Assembly (NCBI GenBank): GCA_030753265.1
Contig: JASMCQ010000035.1
Coordinates: 1-64,000 of the forward strand
DNA length: 64,000 nt
Source: Dehalococcoidia bacterium
GTDB lineage: Bacteria; Chloroflexota; Dehalococcoidia; UBA3495
Direction: 5' to 3'
A model generated the notes under the pieces. It saw nothing but the letters and a program-made list of their open reading frames with translations, did no database searches and had not been told where the DNA came from. Position numbers and translations under genes: made by a program. Each line of letters opens with the position of its first letter. Position 1 is the stretch's first letter. Positions 43,984-52,981 of this stretch are shown here, piece after piece.

Positions 43984-45030
43984 TCAGCGCAGTTCCTTGA
44001 CTGCCTTGGAGGTCCGGGCCAGGGCCTCCTCCACGTCGGCGCCGGAGATATGGCGGTGGGTCACCATCCTGATGGAATGTTTGCCTGGAGAACTCACCTT
44101 CACCCCTTCCCGAGCCAGGGCGCCGATAAGCCCCGCCGCCGGTCCGAGGGCCGGGTTCACATCAAAGATGATGATGTTGGTCTGTATTGCGTCCGGGTCA
44201 ACGTCGAGCCCATCGATGTTGGCCAGGCCGCCGGCCAACTGCCGGGCGCGGGCATGGTCTTCGGCCAGCCGCTCGATCATGGTGTCCAACGCCACCAGCC
44301 CGGCGGCGGCGAGGACCCCGGCCTGCCGCATCCCGCCGCCGACCATCTTGCGCCACCGGCGGGCCTGGTCGATGAACTCCTTGGAGCCGCAAATGACCGA
44401 ACCCACGGGACAGCTCAGGCCCTTGGACAGGCAGAAGCTGACATCGTCCACGTCCTTGACCAGCTCCGCGGCGGGGACTTCGAGCGCGACAGCCGCATTG
44501 AAAATACGGGCGCCATCCATATGCACGCTGGCCCCGGCGGCGTGAGCCACCTCACAGATCTTGCCGGTGTCCTCGGGGGTCTGCACTCCACCGCCGCACC
44601 GGTTGTGAGTGTTCTCCAGGCAAACCAGAGTGGTCGGTGGAAAGTGGATGTTGCCCGGGGGACGTATGACGGCTTCCAGGTCGGCGGCTTCGATCCGGCC
44701 CTGGGGACCGTTGGGTATCAGCCGGAGTTGGGCTCCGGCGAGGGCCGCCACGCCCGCCGACTCGTTCCAGAATATGTGGGCCTGGTCGCCCATCACCACT
44801 TCGTCGCCCCGGTGGCAGTAGGTCAGGCCGGCGATCAGGTTACTCATGGTGCCGCTGGGCGTGAGCAGCCCGGCTTCTTTGCCCAGCAGCTCCGCGGCCC
44901 GCTCCTGCAGCCGGTTGATGGAAGGGTCCTCGGCGAAAACGTCGTCGCCAACCTCGGCGTCGGCCATCACCCGGCGCATCTCATCGGTGGGGTGAGTAAC
45001 CGTGTCGCTACGGAGATCAATTACCCTCAT
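43984..45030 (-). CDS. Threonine aldolase / beta-eliminating lyase family protein
   Basis: 348 residues. IDLRSDTVTHPTDEMRRVMADAEVGDDVF at the N-terminus, ENTHNRCGGG, HMDGARIFNAA (PLP Asp) and FCLSKGLSCPVGS with the Schiff-base Lys are diagnostic. It is a fold-type I PLP enzyme that cleaves threonine or related beta-hydroxy amino acids to glycine and an aldehyde. It is the first gene of the minus-strand series with AtuA-like, DUF4387 and isochorismatase-like genes. ATG at 45030 has GGAGGCCC upstream; a GTG four codons earlier overlaps that site. Confidence 0.92.
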   Translation of the reverse strand: MRVIDLRSDTVTHPTDEMRRVMADAEVGDDVFAEDPSINRLQERAAELLGKEAGLLTPSGTMSNLIAGLTYCHRGDEVVMGDQAHIFWNESAGVAALAGAQLRLIPNGPQGRIEAADLEAVIRPPGNIHFPPTTLVCLENTHNRCGGGVQTPEDTGKICEVAHAAGASVHMDGARIFNAAVALEVPAAELVKDVDDVSFCLSKGLSCPVGSVICGSKEFIDQARRWRKMVGGGMRQAGVLAAAGLVALDTMIERLAEDHARARQLAGGLANIDGLDVDPDAIQTNIIIFDVNPALGPAAGLIGALAREGVKVSSPGKHSIRMVTHRHISGADVEEALARTSKAVKELR

Positions 45031-45275
45031 TCGGGCCTCCACTTTCTGGAAATATGGGCTATTCTAGCAGGATTCTCATTTGAACACTACGGCGAACACC
45101 GCTTTCCGGAACAAGGCGATCCACCCCCTCCTTCGTAAATAGGGGATGACGCAGCGGGAACTATTTCGCGGGTCCCTGGCCCGGGGTTGAAAGCTGACTA
45201 CTGACCGCTGCCTGCTTCCTTGCTAAACACCACCGGTTCTCCTAATATGGAAATAGCTTCTAGGAGGTCAGAGCG

Positions 45276-45917
45276 GTGCGTCAGAGTGCCGTGACATTCA
45301 AGACCAATGGCCTGAATTTCGAGGGCGTGGTCGCCCAACCCGAGGCCCACGCCGGTCCGATGCCGGGAGTTGTGGTGTGTCATCCTCACCCGCTCTACGG
45401 TGGTAACATGGACAGTAACGTGGTGCTGGCGGTGGCCTTTGCTCTGGCGGAACGAGGGTTTGCGACTCTACGGTTCAACTTCCGTGGCGTGGGCAGCAGC
45501 GAAGGACGGCACGGCAAGGGGCAAGTGGAACAACAAGAAGTGCTGGGGGCGCTGGATCTGATGAAAGCTTGGCCAGGGGTCGACGGGCGGAGGCTGGGAG
45601 TGGCTGGCTACTCTTTCGGTGCCTCGGTTGTCTTGGATAACCCGGCGTTGCATCGGAAAGCACGGGCCTTTGCCCTGATCTCGCCGCCGTTACGCGCCCT
45701 GGAGAGTACGGAACTGGGAACCAACGATCACCCCATCCTGGTCGTCGTCGGAGACCAGGACAAGCTGGCCCAGTCGGACCGTTTTCCCTCGGTACTGGAG
45801 TCCTTCGACCATCCGCCAACCTGCCATGTCGTTGCAGGCGCCGATCACTTCTGGTTTGGATACGAGGATCAGCTTGCGCCCCAGGTGGCCGAGTTTTTCT
45901 CCGGGACGTTGAAGTAG
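45276..45917 (+). CDS. Alpha/beta hydrolase of the small serine hydrolase type
   Basis: 213 residues. VVVCHPHPLYGGNMDSNVV is the oxyanion-side HPHP-x-GG motif of this subgroup. The nucleophile elbow is GYSFGAS, the acid lies in VVGDQDKL and the His in GADHFWFGYE, so the triad is complete. Related proteins act on esters or are involved in dienelactone-type hydrolysis; no substrate can be assigned. The GTG start follows AGGAGGTCAG. It ends just before lspA. Confidence 0.87.
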   Translation: MRQSAVTFKTNGLNFEGVVAQPEAHAGPMPGVVVCHPHPLYGGNMDSNVVLAVAFALAERGFATLRFNFRGVGSSEGRHGKGQVEQQEVLGALDLMKAWPGVDGRRLGVAGYSFGASVVLDNPALHRKARAFALISPPLRALESTELGTNDHPILVVVGDQDKLAQSDRFPSVLESFDHPPTCHVVAGADHFWFGYEDQLAPQVAEFFSGTLK

Positions 45918-45923
45918 CCGTTG

Positions 45924-46670
45924 ATGATCCGGGATAGTGAAGCCACCGGGCCCGCTCCCTCGCGGCGCTTTCCAATCTACAAAGACCTGCTCCTGCTCCA
46001 GTTAGCGGCACTGGTCTTTTTGACCGACCAGTTCACCAAGTTTCTGGTGCGGGAATTCCTCGCGTTCCGGGAATCGTATCCCGTTGAAGGGTTTCTTCGT
46101 ATCACCCATACCTTCAATACGGGCAGCGCCTTCGGTTTGTTCCGCGACCAGAACGTCCCGCTCATCCTGGTGTCCGTGGTCGGGATCACCGTGCTAGCGC
46201 TGATCTACCGCAGTCAGCGTCGCCATACCGATCTGCTGCGGCTCAGCCTGGGGTTGCAGGTCGGTGGGGCTACCGGAAACCTGCTGGACCGGCTGCGTTT
46301 GGGCCACGTGACCGATTTCATGGACGTTGGGTCCTGGCCCGTGTTCAACGTGGCCGATGCCTCCATCGTGACCGGCCTGGCGCTGCTGGCGTGGATCCTC
46401 ATCAAATCGGATCGGGAACGGGAGTTGGAAGGGAAAGCCGCCCGCCAGGCGGCGCTGCTGGAGGTCTACGACTGGTGCCCGGTGTGTGACGGCGAAATGG
46501 TGCCCCTGCCCGTGGGCTGGCGATGCTCCACCTGTGGCGTGAGGGAAAGAGTCGACGCCGCTGGGGTGGCCGCTGCCGATCCACCACCGGCCCCGAGGTT
46601 CGACCCATTGCCCTCGGCCCCCTCCTTTGGTACCGGGGATGCTGAGGATGGGCCGGTAGCCGCCCCTTGA
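45924..46670 (+). CDS. lspA: Lipoprotein signal peptidase with C-terminal zinc ribbon
   Basis: 248 residues, against about 160 for most LspA. Four membrane segments and the aspartyl-protease motifs NTGSAFGLF and VTDFMDV ... FNVADASI (the two catalytic Asp) are intact. It removes signal peptides from prolipoproteins. After the last membrane helix there is an unusual cytoplasmic extension with WCPVCDGEM and WRCSTCGVRE (two Cys-x2-Cys pairs, a zinc ribbon), then a Pro-rich tail. ATG at 45924 is preferred to the adjacent TTG. A lipoprotein substrate candidate is the DUF4349 gene at 59851. Confidence 0.92.
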   Translation: MIRDSEATGPAPSRRFPIYKDLLLLQLAALVFLTDQFTKFLVREFLAFRESYPVEGFLRITHTFNTGSAFGLFRDQNVPLILVSVVGITVLALIYRSQRRHTDLLRLSLGLQVGGATGNLLDRLRLGHVTDFMDVGSWPVFNVADASIVTGLALLAWILIKSDRERELEGKAARQAALLEVYDWCPVCDGEMVPLPVGWRCSTCGVRERVDAAGVAAADPPPAPRFDPLPSAPSFGTGDAEDGPVAAP

Positions 46671-46758
46671 AGCCTCAACCCCAACCGGAGTCGGGCTTTG
46701 CCGCTGCCCCCGGAATGGATCAAGCCGGGCCCTTCCCCGGTGGCTGGAGAACGCTGAT

Positions 46759-47685
46759 TTGGCCTCACAGGTTGGGACCACCAGGGAGTTCAAGGTCGAG
46801 GCCGGCGGGCCGCGGCTGGACCAGTTCCTGGCCGGCTGGGAGACCGGGCTGACCCGCAGCCAACTGCACCGGCTGATCGTTGAGGGCTCGGTCCTGCTCA
46901 ACGGGGCCCGGTCCCGGCCCTCCCAAAGGGTGCAACCGGGAGACCGGGTGTCTTTGACTGAGCCACCACCCCGGCGGTTGGACCTGGTCCCCCAGTGGAT
47001 GCCGCTGACGGTGGTGTACCAGGATTCCGACATAGTGGTAATCGACAAACCCTCCGGCCTGTCGGTTCACCCCGGTCCGGGGCACCCGGACCACACACTG
47101 GTCAACGCCTTGCTGGCCCGATGCCCGGACATCCAGGGAATCGGGGGAGCCATCCGGCCGGGCATCGTGCACCGGCTGGACAAAGATACCTCCGGGCTGA
47201 TGATGGTGGCCAAAACCCATCAGGCCCACCAGGCCCTGTCGGCTCAAATAAAGGACCGGCAAGTGACCAAGGGCTATCTCGCCTTGGCCACCGGGGTGCT
47301 CTCGTCCCGCGAGGGCCGAATCGACGCACCGATCGGCCGGGACCCGCGACACCGCAAGCGCATGGCGGTGGTGCTGGGAGGGCGGCAAGCCGGGACCCGC
47401 TACCGCGTTCTGGAGACCTTCTCTGGTCACAGCCTCCTGGAGCTGTACCTGGAGACGGGCCGTACCCACCAGGTGAGGGTCCATCTGGCCTACTTGGGAC
47501 ACCCCCTTCTGGGTGACGCGGTCTACGGGAGACCCAGTCCCCTGCTAAGACGCCACTTCCTCCACGCTCACCATCTGGGCTTCAAGCATCCGGTGACGGA
47601 AAACCCGGTCGAATTCCGGTCCGAGCTGCCGGCGGATCTGGCGTCGGTGGCGGACCTGATTCGAGAGGGCGCGGTTACCCGATGA
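46759..47685 (+). CDS. rluD: RluA/RluD-family 23S rRNA pseudouridine synthase
   Basis: 308 residues. The S4 RNA-binding domain (LDQFLAGWETGLTRSQLHRLIVEGSVLLNG) precedes the catalytic domain with VIDKPSGLSVHPG, GIVHRLDKDTSGLMMVAK (catalytic Asp) and LETGRTHQVRVHLAYLGHPLLGD. It converts specific uridines of 23S rRNA, by analogy helix 69. TTG start after GGAGA. It lies 88 bases downstream of lspA; the lspA-rluD pairing is common in bacteria. Confidence 0.93.
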   Translation: MASQVGTTREFKVEAGGPRLDQFLAGWETGLTRSQLHRLIVEGSVLLNGARSRPSQRVQPGDRVSLTEPPPRRLDLVPQWMPLTVVYQDSDIVVIDKPSGLSVHPGPGHPDHTLVNALLARCPDIQGIGGAIRPGIVHRLDKDTSGLMMVAKTHQAHQALSAQIKDRQVTKGYLALATGVLSSREGRIDAPIGRDPRHRKRMAVVLGGRQAGTRYRVLETFSGHSLLELYLETGRTHQVRVHLAYLGHPLLGDAVYGRPSPLLRRHFLHAHHLGFKHPVTENPVEFRSELPADLASVADLIREGAVTR

Positions 47686-47769
47686 CTCCTCAGAGTTCCC
47701 GGCGTCCGGAGGCCATTCAGCCGCGGCATATCATGATAAGATTAGGCACAACTATCTAGGAGAATCACC

Positions 47770-49242
47770 TTGGCTGAAGCCGTCCGCGTCAGGTTCGCCC
47801 CCAGTCCCACCGGTTTGCCTCACATCGGCAACATCCGCACGGCCCTGTTCAATTGGCTCTTTGCCCGGCATCACGGCGGCAAGTTCATAGTGCGGGTCGA
47901 AGATACCGACCAGGACCGGCTGGTACCCGGGGCGGTGGATGCCGTACTGGAATCCCTGGAATGGCTGCACCTGGACTGGGACGAGGGCCCACGGGTAGGC
48001 GGCCCTTTCGCTCCCTACCGCCAATCCGAGCGCCTGGACACCTACCGGCGAATGGCCGAGCAAATGATTGAAAAGGGGCGCGCCTACCGCTGCTACTGTA
48101 GCGAGGACCGCCTGCTACAGATGCGGGAAGAGCAGCAACGGCTGAAGCGATCATCCGGATATGACCGCCGTTGTCGCCACCTGGACCCGGAAGAGCGCCG
48201 GACTCTGGAGGCAGATGGCGGGCCGTCGGTAATTCGGTTCGCCATGCGGCTTTCCGGCACTACCAGAGTCCGCGACATTATCCACGGGGACGTGGAGTGG
48301 CAGAACGAACTGCTGGACGATTTCGTCCTTTTGAAGTCCGACGGCTTTCCCACTTACCACCTGGCGGTGGTGGTGGACGACCACTTGATGGAGATCAGCC
48401 ACGTCCTGCGGGCCGAGGAATGGCTGCCCAGTACGCCGCGCCACCTGCAAATCTACGAGGCTTTGGGCTTCGACCCGCCCCGGTTCGGCCACCTGCCCAT
48501 GATCTTGGGCCCGGACCGTTCCAAGCTGTCCAAGCGCCATGGGGCTACTGCACTTTTGGAATATCGCGACGAAGGGTTCCTGCCCGAGGCCGTGGCCAAC
48601 TTCTTGCTTCTGCTGGGCTGGTCGCTGGATGACAAGACGGAGATCATGGGGCCTGAAGCCGCCATAGAGGGTTTTTCCCTGGAACGGGTGAGCCGGTCCG
48701 CGGCAATTTTCGACCACGACAAGTTGACGTGGATGAACGGGGTGTACATCCGGCAGCTCTCGGTTGAGGAGCTGGCAGACCGGTTGCTGCCAATTCTTCA
48801 ACAGGGCTTGCCTGCCGTCCTGCCGCCGGTGAGCCGGGACCAACTGCTTCGTATCGTCCCTCTGATCCAGCAGCGGACCAAGCTGCTCTCGGAGGCGGTG
48901 GACTTGACCTCCTACTTTTTCCAGGCCGAAGTGGAATACGATCCTCTCAATCTGGTGCAGAAGGGCATGGACCGGGAGAGCGCCCTGGCGGCGCTGGGGG
49001 CTGCCAAGGAAGGATTGGCCAAGGTCGCCCAGTTTGAGCACGAAGCCATGGAAGAGCTGCTGCGGGCCGAGGCGTCTCGCCTGGGCCTCTCGGCGCGCCA
49101 GTTTTTCGGCACGCTCCGGGTGGCCGCCACCGGCCGGGAGACATCGCCGCCGCTGTTTGAGACAATGGAGGTCCTGGGCCGGCAGCGGGTGCTCGCGCGC
49201 GTCGGGTCCGCGATCGAGCGGCTAAATGCTGTCCCGCATTAG
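47770..49242 (+). CDS. gltX: Glutamate-tRNA ligase
   Basis: 490 residues. The class I signature is APSPTGLPHIGNIR (HIGH) and the second is DRSKLSKRHG (KMSKS-type). VRVEDTDQDR binds the ATP/amino acid site, followed by an all-helical anticodon-binding domain. It charges tRNA-Glu. Start TTG after AGGAGA. It is the first of two tandem class I Glx-tRNA synthetases, 21 bases before glnS. Confidence 0.96.
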   Translation: MAEAVRVRFAPSPTGLPHIGNIRTALFNWLFARHHGGKFIVRVEDTDQDRLVPGAVDAVLESLEWLHLDWDEGPRVGGPFAPYRQSERLDTYRRMAEQMIEKGRAYRCYCSEDRLLQMREEQQRLKRSSGYDRRCRHLDPEERRTLEADGGPSVIRFAMRLSGTTRVRDIIHGDVEWQNELLDDFVLLKSDGFPTYHLAVVVDDHLMEISHVLRAEEWLPSTPRHLQIYEALGFDPPRFGHLPMILGPDRSKLSKRHGATALLEYRDEGFLPEAVANFLLLLGWSLDDKTEIMGPEAAIEGFSLERVSRSAAIFDHDKLTWMNGVYIRQLSVEELADRLLPILQQGLPAVLPPVSRDQLLRIVPLIQQRTKLLSEAVDLTSYFFQAEVEYDPLNLVQKGMDRESALAALGAAKEGLAKVAQFEHEAMEELLRAEASRLGLSARQFFGTLRVAATGRETSPPLFETMEVLGRQRVLARVGSAIERLNAVPH

Positions 49243-49263
49243 AATGGAAAGAGGACACTGAGT

Positions 49264-50964
49264 ATGACCATGCCCGAAACTCACCCTTCCGCCGATTTCG
49301 TACGGAGCATCGTGGCGGAGGACCTGAAGAATAACAAAAACGGCGGCCGCGTCGTGACCCGGTTCCCTCCCGAACCGAACGGCTACCTGCATATCGGCCA
49401 CGCTAAGTCCGTCTGCCTCAATTTCGGCATCGCCCGCGAAAACCAGGGTGTCTGCCACCTGCGGTTCGACGACACCAATCCTACCAAGGAAGCGCTGGAA
49501 TACGTTGAATCCATCCAGGAGGACGTGCGCTGGCTTGGTTGGGATTGGGATGATCATTTGTACTTTGCTTCAGACTACTTTGAAACTTTGTATGATTATG
49601 CGGTGAAGTTAATCAAAGCGGCGAAGGCCTATGTTTGCTGTTTGAGCCCCCAAGAGATCAGGGATTACCGGGGTACCCTGACCGAGCCGGGGAAGGACAG
49701 CCCATACCGGGACCGCCCGATGGAAGAGAACCTGGACCTGTTCGGCCGGATGCGGGCCGGGGAGTTTGAAGAGGGCAGCCACGTGCTCCGGGCCAAGATC
49801 GACATGGCGTCCCCCAACTTGAACCTGCGCGACCCCGTCATCTACCGGATTCTCAAGGCTTCACACCATAGAACCGGGGACCAATGGTGCGCCTACCCCA
49901 CCTACGACTTCACCCACGGCCAGTCGGACTCCATCGAAGGTATCACCCATTCAATTTGCACGTTGGAATTCGAAGACCATAGGCCCCTGTACGATTGGTT
50001 CCTCGATGCATTGGGTATCTTTCATCCCCAGCAGATCGAGTTCGCCCGGCTCAACCTAACCTACACGGTGTTGAGCAAGCGGAAGCTGGTGGGGCTGGTG
50101 GATGGAGGCTACGTCAGCGGCTGGAGCGACCCGCGGATGCCCACGGTGTGCGGCCTCCGGAGGCGCGGCTACACCCCGGAGGCGATCCGCAACTTCTGCG
50201 AGCGGATTGGTGTGGCCAAGCGGGATAGCGTAGTGGAAGTCGCGCTGCTGGAGCACCATCTAAGGGAAGACTTGAACCGGCGGTCTCCCCGGGTCATGGC
50301 CGTGCTGCGGCCGCTGCGGTTGGTCATCGACAACTACCCGGAAGGTCAGGTGGAGGAACTGGAGAGCCAGAACAATCCGGAGGACCCCGGCATGGGGTCG
50401 AGAAAGATCCCGTTCTCGCGGGTGGTGTACATCGAGCAGGAGGATTTTCGCGAGGACCCGCCGAATAAATACTTCCGCTTGGCCCCCGGCCGGGAGATAC
50501 GCCTGAAGGACGCCTACTACGTTACCTGCGTGGACGTGGTCAAGGACGACTCGACCGGCGAGGTGCTCGAGGTGCATTGCACCTATGACCCGGAGACGCG
50601 GGGAGGGCGTTCCCAAGACGGACGCCGGGTCAGAGGAACGTCCCATTGGGTCTCCGAGGCCCACTCCGTGGAAGCCGAGGTCCGCCTCTACGACCGCCTT
50701 CTCCTGAAGGCGGATCCCAGCGAAGATGATGACGGGGCGGACTACAAAGACTACTTGAACCCGAACTCGCTGGAGACGCTGACCGGGTGCCGCGTTGAGC
50801 CGGGTCTGGCCGGCGCCGCGCCGGGTAGTCTCTTCCAGTTCCTGCGCCAGGGCTACTTCTGTGTCGATTCTGTCGACTCCACCCCCGGGGCCCTGGTCTT
50901 CAACCGAACCGTGCCACTCCGCGACTCCTGGGCCAAAATGGAAAAGGCCGGCAAGGGAATCTAG
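49264..50964 (+). CDS. glnS: Glutamine-tRNA ligase
   Basis: 566 residues. [22 protein letters not shown] carries [15 protein letters not shown] the acceptor-binding loop, [34 protein letters not shown] the amino acid site and [12 protein letters not shown] the KMSKS-type loop. The C-terminal beta-barrel anticodon domains are present. It charges tRNA-Gln directly, so this organism need not rely only on the amidotransferase route for Gln-tRNA. It is co-directional with gltX. Confidence 0.96.
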   Translation: MTMPETHPSADFVRSIVAEDLKNNKNGGRVVTRFPPEPNGYLHIGHAKSVCLNFGIARENQGVCHLRFDDTNPTKEALEYVESIQEDVRWLGWDWDDHLYFASDYFETLYDYAVKLIKAAKAYVCCLSPQEIRDYRGTLTEPGKDSPYRDRPMEENLDLFGRMRAGEFEEGSHVLRAKIDMASPNLNLRDPVIYRILKASHHRTGDQWCAYPTYDFTHGQSDSIEGITHSICTLEFEDHRPLYDWFLDALGIFHPQQIEFARLNLTYTVLSKRKLVGLVDGGYVSGWSDPRMPTVCGLRRRGYTPEAIRNFCERIGVAKRDSVVEVALLEHHLREDLNRRSPRVMAVLRPLRLVIDNYPEGQVEELESQNNPEDPGMGSRKIPFSRVVYIEQEDFREDPPNKYFRLAPGREIRLKDAYYVTCVDVVKDDSTGEVLEVHCTYDPETRGGRSQDGRRVRGTSHWVSEAHSVEAEVRLYDRLLLKADPSEDDDGADYKDYLNPNSLETLTGCRVEPGLAGAAPGSLFQFLRQGYFCVDSVDSTPGALVFNRTVPLRDSWAKMEKAGKGI

Positions 50965-51011
50965 CACCTCTTTCCAGTACCGCCACAATGTGAATGTGAT
51001 GGTTGCGGGTT

Positions 51012-51094
51012 GACCCCCTCTTGGATATCCCCTTTCGCAAAAGGGACAGAACCGTTCCTTCCCCTTCCGCGGAGGAACGCTAGGAAGGGGGGTC
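51012..51094 (+). terminator. Complex stem-loop after glnS
   Basis: GACCCCCT near 51012 pairs with AGGGGGGTC near 51086-51094. Inside, TCCCCTTT/AAAAGGGA and GTTCCT/AGGAAC form nested hairpins. It begins about 50 bases after the glnS stop and is a likely 3' end structure of the lspA-to-glnS transcript. Confidence 0.45.
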
Positions 51095-51400
51095 TTGGGC
51101 AAGCACCAGCCCTACCCGTGAGGGGTGCTGCCTAACTCGGCGGGGTGGAAACTTTTTCCGATGCCGCCGATTTGCGGAGGTCCTCCGATCCGGCTGGCAG
51201 GCTATCCGCGCCTCCGCCTGGACGGCTTTCCCCCTCGTCCCTCTTACGGCCCAACTCGGTTGCGGTGGGCAATCTTCCAGGCGCGTTTTGGCTCGGCTGA
51301 AGGTTGAGTTAGATACGGAAGTTGAACAATTGCTAGAAGTGGTTTAAGAGAAATGTTCAAAAAGATTTTAGGAATTGCTAAGAATTCATCGATTTCTGCC

Positions 51401-51430
51401 TTGACAACGGGTATGTCTCTCTCCCATTAT
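51401..51430 (+). promoter_or_regulatory. Sigma70-type promoter upstream of the MBL hydrolase
   Basis: Perfect TTGACA at 51401-51406, an 18-base spacer and CATTAT at 51425-51430. It sits in an unusually AT-rich stretch (51310-51430). Transcription would give a leader of over 300 bases before the MBL gene. Confidence 0.5.
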
Positions 51431-51455
51431 CGTTGTTGAACTATAAGGGGGTAAT

Positions 51456-51490
51456 GCCGGGGGCATCCGGTAGACATAATATGCCCCGGC
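51456..51490 (+). promoter_or_regulatory. GC-rich hairpin in the leader of the MBL hydrolase gene
   Basis: GCCGGGGGCAT (51456-51466) pairs with ATGCCCCGGC (51481-51490), with one G unpaired. It would form about 20 bases into the transcript from the promoter at 51401. The rest of the 50965-51771 gap holds no gene I can support. Confidence 0.4.
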
Positions 51491-51771
51491 TGGGCCGTCC
51501 CTTCGGCCGGCAGAGCGGCGTCGGCCAAAAGGAATCGGATCAGAGGAGGTGGCCACTGAGCAAAGTACATGGCTTTTTCAAGGACAGGCGCATCGGCTGG
51601 AAAGGCTGGTGCTAGGCCCCGTCGGGAAACGTCCCTCAACATCAATGTTGCCTTCATAACATTTGTAGATACCATACGTCATCATAGATATTAGTCCTTC
51701 TTCCTGGAATGGGGATAGCTTCGACGGGTGCGAGATTTAAGCAATTTTTGCGAAGGGATTGGGTGAATAAG

Positions 51772-52602
51772 ATGATGTCGACAGCTGTCAAGATCATCAG
51801 TGATGGTGTCATCAAGCTAGATGGCGGTTCAATGTTTGGGCAGGTGCCCAAAATGGCCTGGGAAAACAACGTGGTTACCGACCGAAAGAACCGGATGACA
51901 CTAGGGCTGAACTGCACGCTGCTTCAAGTTTGTGGACGCAACGTGCTGGTGGATGCGGGAGTCGGGTCGAAAGACGCCGACAATGACAAGGAAACCCTGG
52001 GACTGGTTCCCAGCCGGCTGCTCAAAGGCCTCAAGGCGATGGGGCTAACTCCCAAAGATATCCATGCAGTAGTTCTTTCTCACCTTCATTTTGATCATAG
52101 CGGCGGTTGCACCCGGCTGGACCGCGCGGGCAACGTGATGCCCACCTTCCCGAAAGCCACCTACTACGTTCAACAGGCCTGTTGGGACGAGGCCCGTCAC
52201 CCCAACGAGCGCTGCCACGCGATACACCGGGCGGATAACTTCCTGCCCATCGAGGAGCGAGGCCAACTGGAGTTGCTGGATGGGGACACGGAGATATTCC
52301 CCGGACTGAACGTGATCGTGACCGACGGCCACGCCAAAGGCCATCAAATGGTAATGTTCAATCACGGTGGAGAGAGGGTGGTCTTCTTGGGAGACATTGT
52401 CCCCACGCCGCATCACCTGAACCTGCCGGTGATCTCCGCCTTCGACAGCTCTCCTGAGGTGACCCTGGAGCAGAAGCGCGACCTGCTGAGCCAGGCGGAG
52501 CGCCAGGGCTGGCTGTTGGTCTTCTACCACGGGAATGACACCAAGGCGGGTTATCTGGAACGGAGGGGTGACGCAAACTATCTGCGGCCCGTCGCGTTGT
52601 AA
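51772..52602 (+). CDS. MBL-fold metallo-hydrolase (lactonase/glyoxalase II-like)
   Basis: 276 residues. VLSHLHFDHSGG is the zinc motif, TDGHAKGHQMVMF and VFLGDIVPTPHHL supply the further His and Asp, and a late HGNDTKAGYLE the last His side. The LVDAGVGSKDADN segment and overall order resemble the quorum-lactonase/hydrolase branch rather than RNase Z. Start at ATG 51772 or the next codon, after GGGTGAATAAG; earlier in-frame codons lie in the AT-rich leader. It stands alone. Confidence 0.82.
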   Translation: MMSTAVKIISDGVIKLDGGSMFGQVPKMAWENNVVTDRKNRMTLGLNCTLLQVCGRNVLVDAGVGSKDADNDKETLGLVPSRLLKGLKAMGLTPKDIHAVVLSHLHFDHSGGCTRLDRAGNVMPTFPKATYYVQQACWDEARHPNERCHAIHRADNFLPIEERGQLELLDGDTEIFPGLNVIVTDGHAKGHQMVMFNHGGERVVFLGDIVPTPHHLNLPVISAFDSSPEVTLEQKRDLLSQAERQGWLLVFYHGNDTKAGYLERRGDANYLRPVAL

Positions 52603-52778
52603 TCCGCTAGCTTCCTGGTATTCCCCCGGTCGGGGTACGGCGGCTGTCTCGCTTTGACTCTCTGAAGCGCAAGACAGCCGCCGCTGCATTTAGGGGCAGG
52701 TCGGCCCTGGCCGGCCGATGCTGATGCATTGCTCGGAGAATAGCCCTGCATCGGCGAATTTGTGCAACACCCCCCCCC

Positions 52779-52884
52779 GTCTTTCCGGCGAAGGCCGGAA
52801 CCCAGAGAAGCGTGGAGTGGACCCCGGCGTTCGCCGGGGTGACGGATTGGATACCGGGCCAGTTACGAGATACTTGCCCTGGCG
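52779..52884. repeat. Intergenic REP-like element, copy 2
   Basis: GTCTTTCCGGCGAAGGCCGGAACCCAG, then a second palindrome CCCCGGCGTTCGCCGGGG and TGAC. It matches 15740-15838 closely over about 65 bases. A shortened, diverged third copy (GTCTTTCCGGTGAAAGATGGAATCCAG) follows at about 52911-52965, just before the end of mtaB. Confidence 0.75.
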
Positions 52885-52981
52885 ATCTCCCGCGTCATCC
52901 CCACGGCCGTCTTTCCGGTGAAAGATGGAATCCAGATCGGCGCCAACTGGACCCGGGTCTTCAATAGGCGGGCGGCCCGGG

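Noticed and set aside
43621..45138. 505-codon plus-strand frame across the AtuA-like and threonine aldolase genes
   Set aside because: Antisense shadow spanning two well-supported genes, with no recognisable motif.
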